Under the pieces are notes generated by a model. That model made no database searches and was not told where the DNA came from. It worked only from the letters and a program-made list of their open reading frames with translations. From NCBI RefSeq assembly GCF_018531375.1, contig NZ_JAHBOH010000001.1:2294001-2358000 (forward strand): 64,000 nt of DNA, given 5' to 3'. The first letter of the stretch is position 1. Every line of letters starts with the position of its first letter. The DNA comes from Cellulomonas fulva. Lineage in GTDB: Bacteria > Actinomycetota > Actinomycetes > Actinomycetales > Cellulomonadaceae. Of the stretch, positions 37,820-46,626 are shown in pieces. The position numbers were made by a program, and so were the translations under genes.

Positions 37820-39375
37820 CGGAACCGGGAGCACGGCCGCGACGCCGTGACCTCCACCGAGCCGACGAGGCGACCGGGGCGACCCCGGTGCCGCCCACGA
37901 CCCCGGCTCCGGCCGCCGCGCCGCCCAGCACGTCGGCGACCGGTGGCGGGACGCCGTCCTCGCCGGCGGTCGCGTCGCGTCGTGCGCTGCGGGAGCAGAG
38001 CGGGGGGAGCGGCTCGCCGGCCGCCTCCTCCGGGCCGTCGACCGGAGGGTTCGTCCCGACGCGGCAGCCGTCGGCCCGCGCCACGGGCGTCCCCGGGCTC
38101 GCGCCCGACGCGTCCTCGCCGGCGCGACCGTCCGCGCCGGCTCCGTCGTCCTCGGTGCCTTCCGGGCCGTCCGCCGGGCCGTCCGCCGTGCCGGCCCCGT
38201 CGGCCGGACGCCCCGTGCCCTCGCCGCGAGCGGTGCCGTCGGGCCCGTCCGCGTCGCCGACGCCGTCCCCTCAGGCGCCGGAGCGCCAGCGACGCTCCGC
38301 GCGGGACACGATGCTGGACCCGACGAGCTCGCGCTCCGTCTCCGTGCCGTCGACGACGCCGCCGCCCGCGCCGGCGTGGGTCCCGCCGCCCGCCGCTGCC
38401 TCGCCCGCCGCTGCGTCGCCGACCGCGGGCTCGCCGACCTCGCGGTCGACCGTCCCCCGGACCTCGGCGCGCCCGGAGTCCACGGCCCCGGCGAGTGCCG
38501 GCCCGCAGGCGCCCGGCGCGTCGCCGTGGTCGGCGGCTCGGCCGTCGGCCTCGCCGTCCGCGGCGATGCCCGGTCAAGCGGCCCCTGGCCAGGCGATCCC
38601 CGGTCAGCCGTCCCCTGGTCAGGCGATTCCCGGTCAGCCGGCACCCGGTCCGGCGGCCCCCGGCCGGCCGCGATCGTTCCAGCACGTCCCCGGTGGGAAG
38701 CAGCCAGGGCCGGTCACCGACCGGCCCAGCGCCCCCGCCGGTGGCGCTGCCGGAGCGCCGCAGCAGCGCTCGGCGGGCTCCGGCCCGCAGACCTGGGCCC
38801 CGTCGGGCTCGTGGCAGCCCGTCGCGACGAGCGGCGCTGCCGGTGCCGCCGCGTCGGTCGCCGGGACCGCGACCGAGCCGTCGACACCGCCCGGAACCGC
38901 ACCCGCCTGGCCCGGCGCGGCCACGCCGTCCGGCGCCCAGCCAGCTCCGGCTCAGCAGGGTCCGGCTCAGCAGGGTCCGCCTCAGCAGGGTCCGGGTCAG
39001 CCGGGGCTCGATCCGGCGGCGGCCGACCAGCCGGGACCCGGTCGGCCCGGTGCCGTCCCGCTCGCGTCCGCGGCCGCGGCGCAGCGCGGTCCCGGCGCGG
39101 TCGACCCCGAGCACGAGCGGCCCTTCGCACCGGTCCCGGGCGCCGACGCGATCCTCGAGGAGGACGAGGACGACGTGGACGAGCGCCCGCGTCACCCCTA
39201 CACGTGGTTGCACCTGCTGGTGCTCGCGGTGGTCGCGTTCGTGCTCGGCTTCCTGATCGTCCTGCTGCTCAACAAGGCGTCCGACGACGGCGCGTCCGGC
39301 GCCTCGGGCATGACGTCCGCGGTGCTGCCCGCAGCATCCGCCGCTGCACCCCCGGCGTTCGTCGTGCCGACCTGA
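37816..39375 (+). CDS. Pro/Ser/Ala-rich protein with one C-terminal membrane helix
   Basis: A 519-aa protein I do not recognise. Residues 1-435 are low complexity (Pro, Ser, Ala, Gly) with imperfect repeats such as [12 protein letters not shown] (near 255-280) and [14 protein letters not shown] (near 375-395). An acidic patch (EEDEDDVDE) precedes [27 protein letters not shown], a single membrane helix, then a 30-residue Ala/Ser tail. The long arm is predicted cytoplasmic by the positive-inside rule. The ATG overlaps nadD (ATGA). In many relatives a LytR-type or other wall protein lies in this slot. Confidence 0.75.
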   Translation: MTEPGARPRRRDLHRADEATGATPVPPTTPAPAAAPPSTSATGGGTPSSPAVASRRALREQSGGSGSPAASSGPSTGGFVPTRQPSARATGVPGLAPDASSPARPSAPAPSSSVPSGPSAGPSAVPAPSAGRPVPSPRAVPSGPSASPTPSPQAPERQRRSARDTMLDPTSSRSVSVPSTTPPPAPAWVPPPAAASPAAASPTAGSPTSRSTVPRTSARPESTAPASAGPQAPGASPWSAARPSASPSAAMPGQAAPGQAIPGQPSPGQAIPGQPAPGPAAPGRPRSFQHVPGGKQPGPVTDRPSAPAGGAAGAPQQRSAGSGPQTWAPSGSWQPVATSGAAGAAASVAGTATEPSTPPGTAPAWPGAATPSGAQPAPAQQGPAQQGPPQQGPGQPGLDPAAADQPGPGRPGAVPLASAAAAQRGPGAVDPEHERPFAPVPGADAILEEDEDDVDERPRHPYTWLHLLVLAVVAFVLGFLIVLLLNKASDDGASGASGMTSAVLPAASAAAPPAFVVPT

Positions 39376-39421
39376 CCCCACGCCGTCTGATCCCGACGCC
39401 ACCCTGATCCCGAGGAGTCCC

Positions 39422-39814
39422 GTGCCCGCAACCGAACGTGCCGTCGAGCTGGCGGTCGCCGCCGCGCGCGCGGCGTCCGACCTCAAGGCGCAGGAGATCA
39501 TCGCGCTCGACGTGAGCGAGCAGCTGGTCCTGACCGACGTCTTCCTCATCGCCTCCGGCACCAACGAGCGGCAGGTCGGCGCGATCGTCGACGCGGTCGA
39601 GGAGGCGCTGTTCCCGCTCGGCGCCAAGCCGGTGCGGCGCGAGGGCAAGGCGCAGGGGCGGTGGGTCCTGATCGACTTCGGTGACGTCGTCGTGCACGTC
39701 CAGCACGCCGAGGACCGCGTGTACTACGCGCTCGAGCGACTGTGGAAGGACTGCCCGCTGATCGAGCTGCCCCCGGATGCCCGGGGCGGTGACGGCGCGG
39801 AGACCGAGGAGTGA
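39422..39814 (+). CDS. rsfS: Ribosome silencing factor
   Basis: Binds L14 and blocks subunit joining when nutrients are low. The 130-aa protein has the Iojap/DUF143 core: KAQEIIALDVSEQLVLTDVFLIASGTNERQVGAIVDAV, RREGKAQGRWVLIDFGDVVVHV, and FYALERLW-type YYALERLWKDCP. The GTG has GAGGAG upstream. The stop overlaps the following gene by 4 bp. Confidence 0.95.
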   Translation: MPATERAVELAVAAARAASDLKAQEIIALDVSEQLVLTDVFLIASGTNERQVGAIVDAVEEALFPLGAKPVRREGKAQGRWVLIDFGDVVVHVQHAEDRVYYALERLWKDCPLIELPPDARGGDGAETEE

Positions 39815-40500
39815 CGGTCGGCCGCCTGCTGCTGTGGCGGCACGGTCGCACCGCGTACAACGCGAGCGCGCGGCTCCAGGGCCAGGTCGACATCCCGCTC
39901 GACGACGTGGGCCGCTGGCAGGCGCGCACCGCCGCCGCGGCCATGCTCGCCCGGCACACGCCGACGCGCGTGGTCAGCTCGGACCTCGGCCGCGCAACGC
40001 AGACCGCGGAGGCGCTCGCGCGGATGGTGGGCGTCCCGGTCGAGCTGGATGCACGGCTGCGCGAGCGCGGGTTCGGCGAGTGGGAGGGCCTGACCGGCGA
40101 CGAGATCGCCGCGCGCTGGCCGGAGGACCACGCGGTGTGGCGGGCCGGCGGCGAGCCGACGCGCGTGGGCGCGGAGTCCCGCAGCGTCGTCGCCGCCCGG
40201 ACGGGGGAGGCGATCCGCGAGCTCGCGGGCGCCATGGACCGCACGCAGGTGCTCGTCGTGGTCTCGCACGGCGCCGCGATCAGCTCGGCCGTCGCCGAGC
40301 TGCTGGGCATGCCCGCGGACTGGCGAGCGATCGCCGGCATGCACAACGCGCACTGGGCCGAGCTGGTGCCGTCGTCGGGAGACGTGCACCCGGCCTGGCG
40401 CCTGGCGGGCTACGGCCTGGGCCCGACGGACGCGTCGCGGGACTGGGACGCCGGCCCCGACCGTGAGGACGACGTCGCCTCCACCCGGGACCCCGACTGA
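39811..40500 (+). CDS. gpgP: Histidine phosphatase (glucosyl-3-phosphoglycerate phosphatase-like)
   Basis: A 229-aa phosphoglycerate-mutase-fold phosphatase: LLLWRHGRTAYN carries the catalytic His (RHG), SSDLGRATQTAEAL, the acid residue in RERGFGEWEGLT, and the second His in VVVSHGAAI. In M. tuberculosis the gene in this same nadD-rsfS slot is GpgP (Rv2419c), acting in methylglucose lipopolysaccharide synthesis. That assignment rests on synteny and fold; a broader phosphatase role is possible. GTG start overlaps rsfS (GTGA). Confidence 0.8.
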   Translation: MTVGRLLLWRHGRTAYNASARLQGQVDIPLDDVGRWQARTAAAAMLARHTPTRVVSSDLGRATQTAEALARMVGVPVELDARLRERGFGEWEGLTGDEIAARWPEDHAVWRAGGEPTRVGAESRSVVAARTGEAIRELAGAMDRTQVLVVVSHGAAISSAVAELLGMPADWRAIAGMHNAHWAELVPSSGDVHPAWRLAGYGLGPTDASRDWDAGPDREDDVASTRDPD

Positions 40501-40531
40501 GCGTGCGGTGGCGCCGGGGTTCGGGAGCGGA

Positions 40532-40562
40532 TTGGCGTCGGAGGCCGTGATCGGCCTAGACT
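40532..40562 (+). promoter_or_regulatory. Candidate promoter of tRNA-Ala
   Basis: TTGGCG at 40532-40537 and TAGACT at 40557-40562, spacer 19 bp. Transcription would start near 40569, about 58 nt before the mature tRNA end. Confidence 0.45.
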
Positions 40563-40626
40563 CTCCGAGCGCCCACGGGCGACGGGAGCACCTCGGTGCC
40601 TCGTCATCGGGGCGACAACTGGATAC

Positions 40627-40699
40627 GGGGCTGTGGCGCAGCTGGTAGCGCACCTGCATGGCATGCAGGGGGTCAGGGGTTCGAGTCCCCTCAGCTCCA
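40627..40699 (+). tRNA. tRNA-Ala (anticodon GGC)
   Basis: A 73-nt cloverleaf: acceptor GGGGCTG pairs with CAGCTCC and includes the G3-U70 wobble that identifies alanine tRNAs. D-arm GCGC-AGCTGGTA-GCGC, anticodon stem CCTGC/GCAGG with loop ATGGCAT (anticodon GGC), 5-nt variable loop, T-arm AGGGG-TTCGAGT-CCCCT, discriminator A. The CCA end is not encoded (CCG follows). Confidence 0.97.
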
Positions 40700-40706
40700 C
40701 CGTGCG

Positions 40707-40741
40707 AGAGCCGGGACATCGTTCGTCGATGTCCCGGCTCT
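40707..40741 (+). terminator. Perfect 15-bp hairpin after tRNA-Ala
   Basis: Arms 40707-40721 and 40727-40741 are exact reverse complements with loop TTCGT. It begins 8 bp after the tRNA. Confidence 0.8.
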
Positions 40742-40838
40742 TCGCTTCCCTGGCACGCGGCTGTCGGTGACGCGCCCGAGCTCGAGCCCGTGGCACGGCC
40801 CGCGGCATGGTTGTGGAGCGCCCTGCTCGGAGAGTTGA

Positions 40839-40867
40839 CTGGCGGCGCCGGGTGGGCCGGCCGCCAG
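40839..40867. promoter_or_regulatory. Dyad (8-bp arms, 13-bp spacer) before the ABC exporter genes
   Basis: CTGGCGGC at 40839-40846 and GCCGCCAG at 40860-40867 form an exact inverted repeat just ahead of the ribosome-binding site of the ABC ATPase gene. TTGACT (40835-40840) overlaps its left edge. The layout suggests an operator, but no regulator gene is adjacent. Confidence 0.4.
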
Positions 40868-40881
40868 CGCGGGGGAGTCGC

Positions 40882-41793
40882 ATGAACGGGTCGGAACGGG
40901 TGGTCGACGTCGTCGGGCTCACGAAGTCGTTCGGGCGGTTCCCGGCGCTCCGCGGTCTCGACCTGGACGTCACGCGGGGCGAGGTGCACGGCTTCCTCGG
41001 TCCGAACGGCGCGGGGAAGTCGACCACCATCCGGGTGCTGCTCGGCCTACTGCGGGCGGACGGCGGGACGGTCCGGCTGCTCGGCCAGGACCCGTGGTCG
41101 GACGTCGTCGAGCTGCACCGCCGTCTCGCGTACGTGCCGGGTGACGTCTCGCTGTGGCCCGGGATGACGGGCGGCGAGGCGATCGACCTGCTCGGGGCGC
41201 TGCGCGGCGGCGTGCACGAGCAGCGGCGCGCGGAGCTGGTGGAGCGGTTCGAGCTCGACCCGTCCAAGCGCGGCCGTCAGTACTCCAAGGGCAACCGGCA
41301 GAAGGTCGCGATCGTCGCCGCGCTCGCCTCCGACGTCGAGCTGCTGATCCTCGACGAGCCGACCTCGGGCCTCGACCCGCTCATGGAGAACGTCTTCCAG
41401 GAGGTCGTCCTCGAGGCCAAGGCGCGCGGCACGACCGTCCTGCTCTCGAGCCACATCCTCGCGGAGGTGGAGAACCTCGCGGACCGGCTGAGCATCATCC
41501 GCGACGGGACGGTGGTCCGGTCCGGCACCCTGACCGAGCTGCGCGGCCAGACCCTCACCACGGTTCACGCGGTCCTCGAGCGCGTCCCGGACGCGCGTGC
41601 CCTGGCGGTGTTCCAGGACGTGCGCCTCGACGGCACCCGGTTCTCCGCGAGCGTCGACTCCGGGCGCATCGGCGAGGCGATGGCCGCGCTCACCCCGGCG
41701 GGCCTCGCGTCGCTGACGGTCGAGCCCCCGTCGCTGGAGTCGCTGTTCCTGCGGCTGTACGACGACGGGCCCGACGACGGGGCGCCGCGATGA
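40882..41793 (+). CDS. ABC transporter ATP-binding protein (ABC-2 exporter)
   Basis: A 303-aa ATPase: Walker A GPNGAGKST, Q-loop region AYVPGDVSLWPGMTGGE, a signature close to YSKGNRQKVAIVAAL (YSKGN replaces LSGGQ, as in DrrA/NatA-type drug exporters), Walker B LLILDEPTSGLDP and H-loop LLSSHIL. A C-terminal regulatory domain follows (residues 215-303). The ATG has GGGGGAG upstream. It overlaps the permease gene by 4 bp. Export of a drug, lipid or antibiotic is likely; the substrate is unknown. Confidence 0.9.
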   Translation: MNGSERVVDVVGLTKSFGRFPALRGLDLDVTRGEVHGFLGPNGAGKSTTIRVLLGLLRADGGTVRLLGQDPWSDVVELHRRLAYVPGDVSLWPGMTGGEAIDLLGALRGGVHEQRRAELVERFELDPSKRGRQYSKGNRQKVAIVAALASDVELLILDEPTSGLDPLMENVFQEVVLEAKARGTTVLLSSHILAEVENLADRLSIIRDGTVVRSGTLTELRGQTLTTVHAVLERVPDARALAVFQDVRLDGTRFSASVDSGRIGEAMAALTPAGLASLTVEPPSLESLFLRLYDDGPDDGAPR

Positions 41794-43409
41794 CCGCGGC
41801 GGCGGTTCCCCTCGGTCGGTCGTCGTCGACCGTCGGGACGCGTCCGCTCCTGCGGGCGTCGCTCCGGCACGACGGACGCCTGCTCGCCCCGTGGGCCGTC
41901 ATCGCGACCGCGCTGTCGGCGTCGTCGGTGATCCTCTTCCCGATCGTCTTCCCCGACCAGCAGTCCCGCGCGGCGCTCTCCGCGGCGCTCGGGGCGAACC
42001 CCGCGATCGGCCTGATCTTCGGACCGGCGTACGACCTGACGACGGCCGACGGGTTCAACGCCTGGCGGTCCCTGGCGCTCGGCGGCTTCCTCGCCGCGCT
42101 GGGCGCGATCTTCGCGGTCACCCGGGCCACCCGGGCGCAGGAGGACTCCGGCCAGGCGGAGCTGCTGGCCTCGGGCGTGATGGGTCGCACCAGCCGCCTG
42201 CTCGCGGGCGTCGCCATGGCGGTGGTCGGCTCCCTGCTCCTGGGCGTGGTGTCCGGCCTCGTCACGGTGCTGTGCGGGGGTTCCTGGACCCCGTCGCTGC
42301 TGCTCGGCGCCACGTTCACGGCCACCGGGTGGGTGTTCGGGGCGGTGGCGGCCGTCACGGCGCAGGTCGGCTCGGACGCGCGCACCTCGAGCTCGATGGC
42401 CGTCGCGGTGCTGGGCGTGCTCTTCGTGCTGTACGGGTTCTGCTCGTCGGTCGAGGCTCCCGCATGGACGATCTGGGTCAACCCGATCGGCTGGATGCAC
42501 GAGACCCGGCCGGCCTCCGGAGACCACTGGTGGCCGCTCCTGCTCGCCGTCGTCCTCGCCGTCGCGCTGGTCGCGGTCGCCTTCGGGCTGCAGGGCCGCC
42601 GCGACTTCGGCCAGGGCACGATCGCGCCCCGTCCCGGCCCGGCGCGCGGTTCGACCCGCTCGACCTGGCGCCTGGCGCTGCGGGTCAACCGCGGTCCGTT
42701 CGTCACCTGGTCCGTCGCGTTCGTCGCCCTCGGCTTCGTCTTCGGCTACTTCACCACCTCGGTGCAGGACGTCGTCGGCTCGAACAGCGCCGTGCAGCGC
42801 GTGCTGGCCTCGGGTGCCACGGCCCCCGCCGAGCTCACGGCGGCGTTCGTGACCACGATCCTCAGCCTCGTCGGGATCCTCGCGGCGATCTCGGGCGTGC
42901 AGGTGATGCTCAGGGTGCGCGCCGAGGAGCTGGAGGACCGCGTCGAGCCGGTCCTGGCGGGGGCCGTCGCGCGGCCGCGCTACCTCGCGAGCAACGTGCT
43001 GGTGGCGCTCGGCTCCCCGACCGTCTTCGTGCTCGTCGCGGGCACCCTCGTCGCGACGCTGGCGGCCGGTGCCGACATCGGCGTCGACTTCGGTGACGTG
43101 GTGCTGCAGGCGGTCGTCACCGTGCCGGCCGTCTGGACCGTGGTCGCGCTGTCCGTCGCCGTGGTCGGCGCGCGCCCGGCCGCCGGCCTCGCCGCGTGGC
43201 TCGGCGTGCTGGTCTCCTTCGTGCTGACGCTGCTCGGGCCGACGTTCGGCCTCGACGACTGGGTCCTCGGGATCAGCCCGTTCTGGCACGTGCCGCACGC
43301 CTCGGGGCCGGATCCGGACTGGACCGGGCTGGGCTGGGTCACGCTGTTCACCGCCGGCTTCCTCCTGGTCGGCTTCGCCGGCTTCCGCCGCCGCGACCTG
43401 GCACGCTGA
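41790..43409 (+). CDS. ABC-2 type exporter permease
   Basis: A 539-aa integral membrane protein with about twelve helices in two similar halves (e.g. LLAPWAVIATALSASSVILFPIVF and FVTWSVAFVALGFVFGYF), the layout of the large polyketide/antibiotic exporter permeases. A motif with QEDSGQAELLASGVMGR in the first half is mirrored by RAEELEDRVEPVLAGAVAR in the second, which points to an internal duplication. It is translationally coupled to the ATPase gene (ATGA). Confidence 0.87.
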   Translation: MTAAAVPLGRSSSTVGTRPLLRASLRHDGRLLAPWAVIATALSASSVILFPIVFPDQQSRAALSAALGANPAIGLIFGPAYDLTTADGFNAWRSLALGGFLAALGAIFAVTRATRAQEDSGQAELLASGVMGRTSRLLAGVAMAVVGSLLLGVVSGLVTVLCGGSWTPSLLLGATFTATGWVFGAVAAVTAQVGSDARTSSSMAVAVLGVLFVLYGFCSSVEAPAWTIWVNPIGWMHETRPASGDHWWPLLLAVVLAVALVAVAFGLQGRRDFGQGTIAPRPGPARGSTRSTWRLALRVNRGPFVTWSVAFVALGFVFGYFTTSVQDVVGSNSAVQRVLASGATAPAELTAAFVTTILSLVGILAAISGVQVMLRVRAEELEDRVEPVLAGAVARPRYLASNVLVALGSPTVFVLVAGTLVATLAAGADIGVDFGDVVLQAVVTVPAVWTVVALSVAVVGARPAAGLAAWLGVLVSFVLTLLGPTFGLDDWVLGISPFWHVPHASGPDPDWTGLGWVTLFTAGFLLVGFAGFRRRDLAR

Positions 43410-43527
43410 CGGGCTCGGGCGAGTTCCGCGCGGACGAGCTGCTCCGCTCGCTATCGTCGGGGCGGCCCGGGTGGGCCGGTGTGCGGCGGTCCGGACGCCG
43501 GCAGGCTCGGTCGGAGGCGGTGACGGG

Positions 43528-45993
43528 ATGGGCTCGGAGGTGAGACCGGCGGTTGCGGGCGTGGACCCGCGCCGACGGTTCCGCGCGCCTCGGGCGTTCG
43601 CGTCCGCGGTCGGCGCGCCGCGACTGCGACGGCCCACGGACGTCCTGCTCGTCGTGCTCGGTCTGCTCGCCCTGGTGCCCCTGGTGCTGGTCGCACCCGG
43701 CCCCACCCACCTCGACGCCGAGGTGTCGAGGATGCTGCGGGAGCTGACCGGGGCGTGGGAGCTCCTCTGGTCGCTGGCGCACGCCGGACTGGTGATCTGG
43801 GCCCTGCTCCTGGTGCTCGCGGCGCTCCTCGCGCGGGGACGGCGGCGGCTGGTCCTCGAGTGGCTCCTCGCCGGTGCCCTCGCGGCCGGCTCGGCGGGCC
43901 TGCTGGCGTGGTCGGCCGGCCACCCGGCGTCGCCGGCGCTCGCGGTGGCGGACGGGCGGGTCGCCCCCGAGACGTTCGTGTCCGTGCGGCTCGCGCTGGC
44001 GACCGCGGTCGTCGCCGCCGCGTCGCCGTTCCTCGTGCGCCCGCTCCGGGTCGCGGGGCGGTCGCTGCTCCTTCTCGGTGCGGTGGCCTGGGTGGGCTCC
44101 GGCGTCGCGTACCCCGCCGGCGTGGCGGCGGCCCTCCTGATCGGTGTCGTCGCCGGTGCCGCCGTCCACCTCCTGCTCGGGTCGCCCGAGAGCCGACTGA
44201 CGGGTGACCAGGTCGCCGAGGGTCTGGCCGGTCTGGGCCTGACGCTCACCGCGGTCGACCCGCGCGCCGCGCGGACGCCGGGCGTCGCCGAGTACGACGC
44301 GGTCGCCGCGGACGGGCGACGGGTCCTGGTCGAGGTCTACGGCCGCGACGCGTGGGACAACCAGTTCCTGGTCTCGATCTGGAACGCCCTGGTGCGTCGG
44401 GGCGAGCGTCCGCGGCTGGGACGGTCGCGCCACGACCAGGCGGAGCATGCCGCCCTGGCGACGCTGCTGGCCCAACGGGCGGGCGTCGCGACGCCTCCGG
44501 TGGTCGTCGTCGGCGACACGACCGACGGCGACGCCGTCCTGGTGACCGAGGTGGTCGGGACGCCCCTGGCCGCCGCACCACCGGAGGCGCTCGAGCGCGT
44601 CGACCTCGCCTCGGGGTGGCGCGCGCTCGGCTCCCTGCACGCCGCGGGGATGGTGCACGGCCGCATCGACGCGCGTCGTGTCCTGGTCCTCGACGACGAG
44701 CCGGCCCTGGCGCTGAGCGACCTCGCCGGCGCGGACCTCGCCACGACCGAGGACGCCCGGACCACCGACCAGGCGCGCCTGCTCGTCGCGACCGCGATGG
44801 CCGCCGGGACCGACCGCGCCGTCGCCGCCGCGCTCTCGGTGCTCGGGACGGGCGGCATGACCGAGGTCCTGCCGTACCTGCAACGCGCCGCGCTCGACCG
44901 GGCGACCCGCAAGGCGGTGCGGGCGGGGAGCTGGGACCTCGCCGAGCTGCGCAGCGCGGCCGCCGCCGCGGCGGGTGTGGAGCCACCGGCGCTCGAGAAG
45001 CTGCAGCGGGTCACGGTCCGGTCGGCGGTGATCGCCGTCGCCGGCACCGCGCTCGCGGTGCTCCTCGCCAGCAGGTTGCTCGACGTCGACTACGCCAGCA
45101 TCGTCGAGGAGCTGTCCGCCGCGCGCTGGTGGCTGCTGGCCCTCGCGCTCCTGCTCGCGCCGACCGTCCAGCTCGCCTCGTCGTTCTCGACGCTCGGTGC
45201 GACGGCCAAGGAGCTGCGCTACGGGCCCGTGCTGATGTTCCAGTACGCCGTGCAGTTCGTGGCCGTCGCGATCCCGACCGCGGCCGGGCGGCTCGCGCTC
45301 GAGGTCCGGTTCTTCCAGCGGTTCGGGGTCAAGGCCCCGATCGCGCTGCTGATCGGGATGCTCGACAGCTTCGCGGGCTTCGTCGTGCAGGTCCTGTTCC
45401 TCCTGCTGATCGGCCTGACCGCGCTGCCGGGGCTGACCGAGCCGATCCGTGGCGGCGCGGACGGATCCGCGGGCTCGGACGGCGGCTCGATCGCCACCTT
45501 CGTCGTCCTGCTCGTCGTCGGCGTGCTGGTCGCCGCCGTCGTCACCCTCGCGGTCCCGGCGAGCCGACGACGGGTGCGGGCCCTGCTGCCGCGTGCGAAG
45601 GAGGCGGTCGCCAGCCACGCCGTCGCGGCGCAGGAGGCGCTGGCGGTCGTCCGCCGGCCGGCGAAGATCGGTCAGCTCCTGGGCGGGAACGTGGCCGAGC
45701 AGCTCATCCAGGCGGTGATCCTGTCCGTGTGCCTGGCGGCGTTCGACGTGCACGTGCACCTGTCCCAGCTCGTCCTGGTGAACGTCCTGGTCAGCCTGTT
45801 CGCCGGGGTGATGCCCGTCCCGGGCGGGATCGGCGTCACCGAGGCGGCGTACATCGTCGGGCTGCAGGCCGTCGGCGTGCCGAGCGCGGTGGCGGTCTCG
45901 GCCGCGCTCGCGTACCGGCTGGCGACCTTCTACCTGGCGGCGCTGTGGGGCGCCGCCGCGATGAGGTGGCTCCGGCGGCACGAGTACGTGTGA
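43528..45993 (+). CDS. Membrane protein: TM domain, kinase-like domain and lysyl-PG synthase-type TM region
   Basis: An 821-aa protein in three parts. Residues 30-210 hold about six helices. Residues 220-470 resemble an aminoglycoside/ABC1-type kinase fold: YDAVAADGRRVLVEVYGRDA, LATLLAQRAGVATPPVVVVG, LGSLHAAGMVHGRIDARRVLVLDD (catalytic-loop position, but HGRID lacks the Asp after HG) and LSDLAGADLA (DFG-like). Residues 490-815 match the UPF0104/AglD-MprF flippase-like region (PTAAGRLALEVRFFQRFG, MPVPGGIGVTEAAYIVGL). It lacks an MprF catalytic synthase domain. GGAGG lies 11 nt before the ATG. A regulatory pseudokinase coupled to lipid or glycan translocation is inferred. Confidence 0.82.
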   Translation: MGSEVRPAVAGVDPRRRFRAPRAFASAVGAPRLRRPTDVLLVVLGLLALVPLVLVAPGPTHLDAEVSRMLRELTGAWELLWSLAHAGLVIWALLLVLAALLARGRRRLVLEWLLAGALAAGSAGLLAWSAGHPASPALAVADGRVAPETFVSVRLALATAVVAAASPFLVRPLRVAGRSLLLLGAVAWVGSGVAYPAGVAAALLIGVVAGAAVHLLLGSPESRLTGDQVAEGLAGLGLTLTAVDPRAARTPGVAEYDAVAADGRRVLVEVYGRDAWDNQFLVSIWNALVRRGERPRLGRSRHDQAEHAALATLLAQRAGVATPPVVVVGDTTDGDAVLVTEVVGTPLAAAPPEALERVDLASGWRALGSLHAAGMVHGRIDARRVLVLDDEPALALSDLAGADLATTEDARTTDQARLLVATAMAAGTDRAVAAALSVLGTGGMTEVLPYLQRAALDRATRKAVRAGSWDLAELRSAAAAAAGVEPPALEKLQRVTVRSAVIAVAGTALAVLLASRLLDVDYASIVEELSAARWWLLALALLLAPTVQLASSFSTLGATAKELRYGPVLMFQYAVQFVAVAIPTAAGRLALEVRFFQRFGVKAPIALLIGMLDSFAGFVVQVLFLLLIGLTALPGLTEPIRGGADGSAGSDGGSIATFVVLLVVGVLVAAVVTLAVPASRRRVRALLPRAKEAVASHAVAAQEALAVVRRPAKIGQLLGGNVAEQLIQAVILSVCLAAFDVHVHLSQLVLVNVLVSLFAGVMPVPGGIGVTEAAYIVGLQAVGVPSAVAVSAALAYRLATFYLAALWGAAAMRWLRRHEYV

Positions 45994-46008
45994 GCGCGCC
46001 CCCGCGAG

Positions 46009-46038
46009 CGTGGCCGCCCGGCACCCCGGGCGGCCACG
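46009..46038. terminator. Perfect 13-bp hairpin
   Basis: Arms 46009-46021 and 46026-46038 with loop CACC, 15 bp after the stop of the kinase-like membrane protein gene. It is placed to serve that gene and may also stop the convergent hsp20 transcript. Confidence 0.7.
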
Positions 46039-46044
46039 ACCGGC

Positions 46045-46109
46045 GGGTCGTTCAGGCGGGTCGGTCAGGCGGGTCGGTCAGGTGGGTCGGTCAGGTGGGT
46101 CGGTCAGGA
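46045..46109. repeat. Five tandem copies of a 13-bp repeat
   Basis: The unit GGGTCGGTCAGGC/T runs from 46045 to 46109; the first copy has one change (TCGTTCAGG). The last copy overlaps the stop codon of hsp20 (46104-46106), so the array extends into the end of that gene. Confidence 0.8.
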
Positions 46110-46535
46110 CGTCCGACCGGCCTCGATCGAGCCGCGGGCCCCGTGCTGCACCTCGATCTTGCGGGGCTTGGCCTCGTCGGCGACCGGGATCGTCAGCGTG
46201 AGGACGCCGTCGGTGTAGGTGGCCTCGATGCGGTCGAGCGCCAGCCCCGACCCGACGGCGAGCTGGCGCGCGTACGTGCCGGACGGGCGCTCCTTCGCGA
46301 GCCACTGCACGTCCTGCTCGGCGTGGCCGGTCCGCTGCGCGCGGACGGTGAGCGTGCGGTCCTCGACCGCCACGTCGATCGAGCCGGGGTCGGCGCCCGG
46401 GAGGTCGACGTGCAGGACGTAGTGGTCACCGGACCGGTAGAGGTCCATCGGCATCGACGCGGACGCGCGGTCCGCGCCCACCACCTGGGCGAACAGTCGG
46501 TCGAGCTCCTGGAACGGGTCGAATCGCGTAGCCAC
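46104..46535 (-). CDS. hsp20: Hsp20 family small heat-shock protein
   Basis: An ATP-independent holdase, 143 aa: N-terminal MATRFDPFQELDRLF, an alpha-crystallin domain (about residues 30-125: YVLHVDLPGADPGSIDVAVEDRTLTV, TYTDGVLTLTIPVADEAKPRKIEV). The GTG start has a perfect AAGGAGGTGA ribosome-binding site 7 nt away (46542-46551). Upstream lies a CIRCE operator that covers the core promoter, so expression is probably repressed by HrcA and released on heat shock. Confidence 0.93.
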   Translation of the reverse strand: MATRFDPFQELDRLFAQVVGADRASASMPMDLYRSGDHYVLHVDLPGADPGSIDVAVEDRTLTVRAQRTGHAEQDVQWLAKERPSGTYARQLAVGSGLALDRIEATYTDGVLTLTIPVADEAKPRKIEVQHGARGSIEAGRTS

Positions 46536-46626
46536 GGACCCTCACCTCCTTCGTGGCGAGCCCGGACCGTCCGGGCTCGGGCGCTGCCGACGGACCTGGT
46601 CCGCCGGGGCGGCTACACCACCTGAT

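Noticed and set aside
43528-45993. MprF lysylphosphatidylglycerol synthase
   Set aside because: The flippase-type region is present but the C-terminal aminoacyl-transferase domain of MprF is absent.
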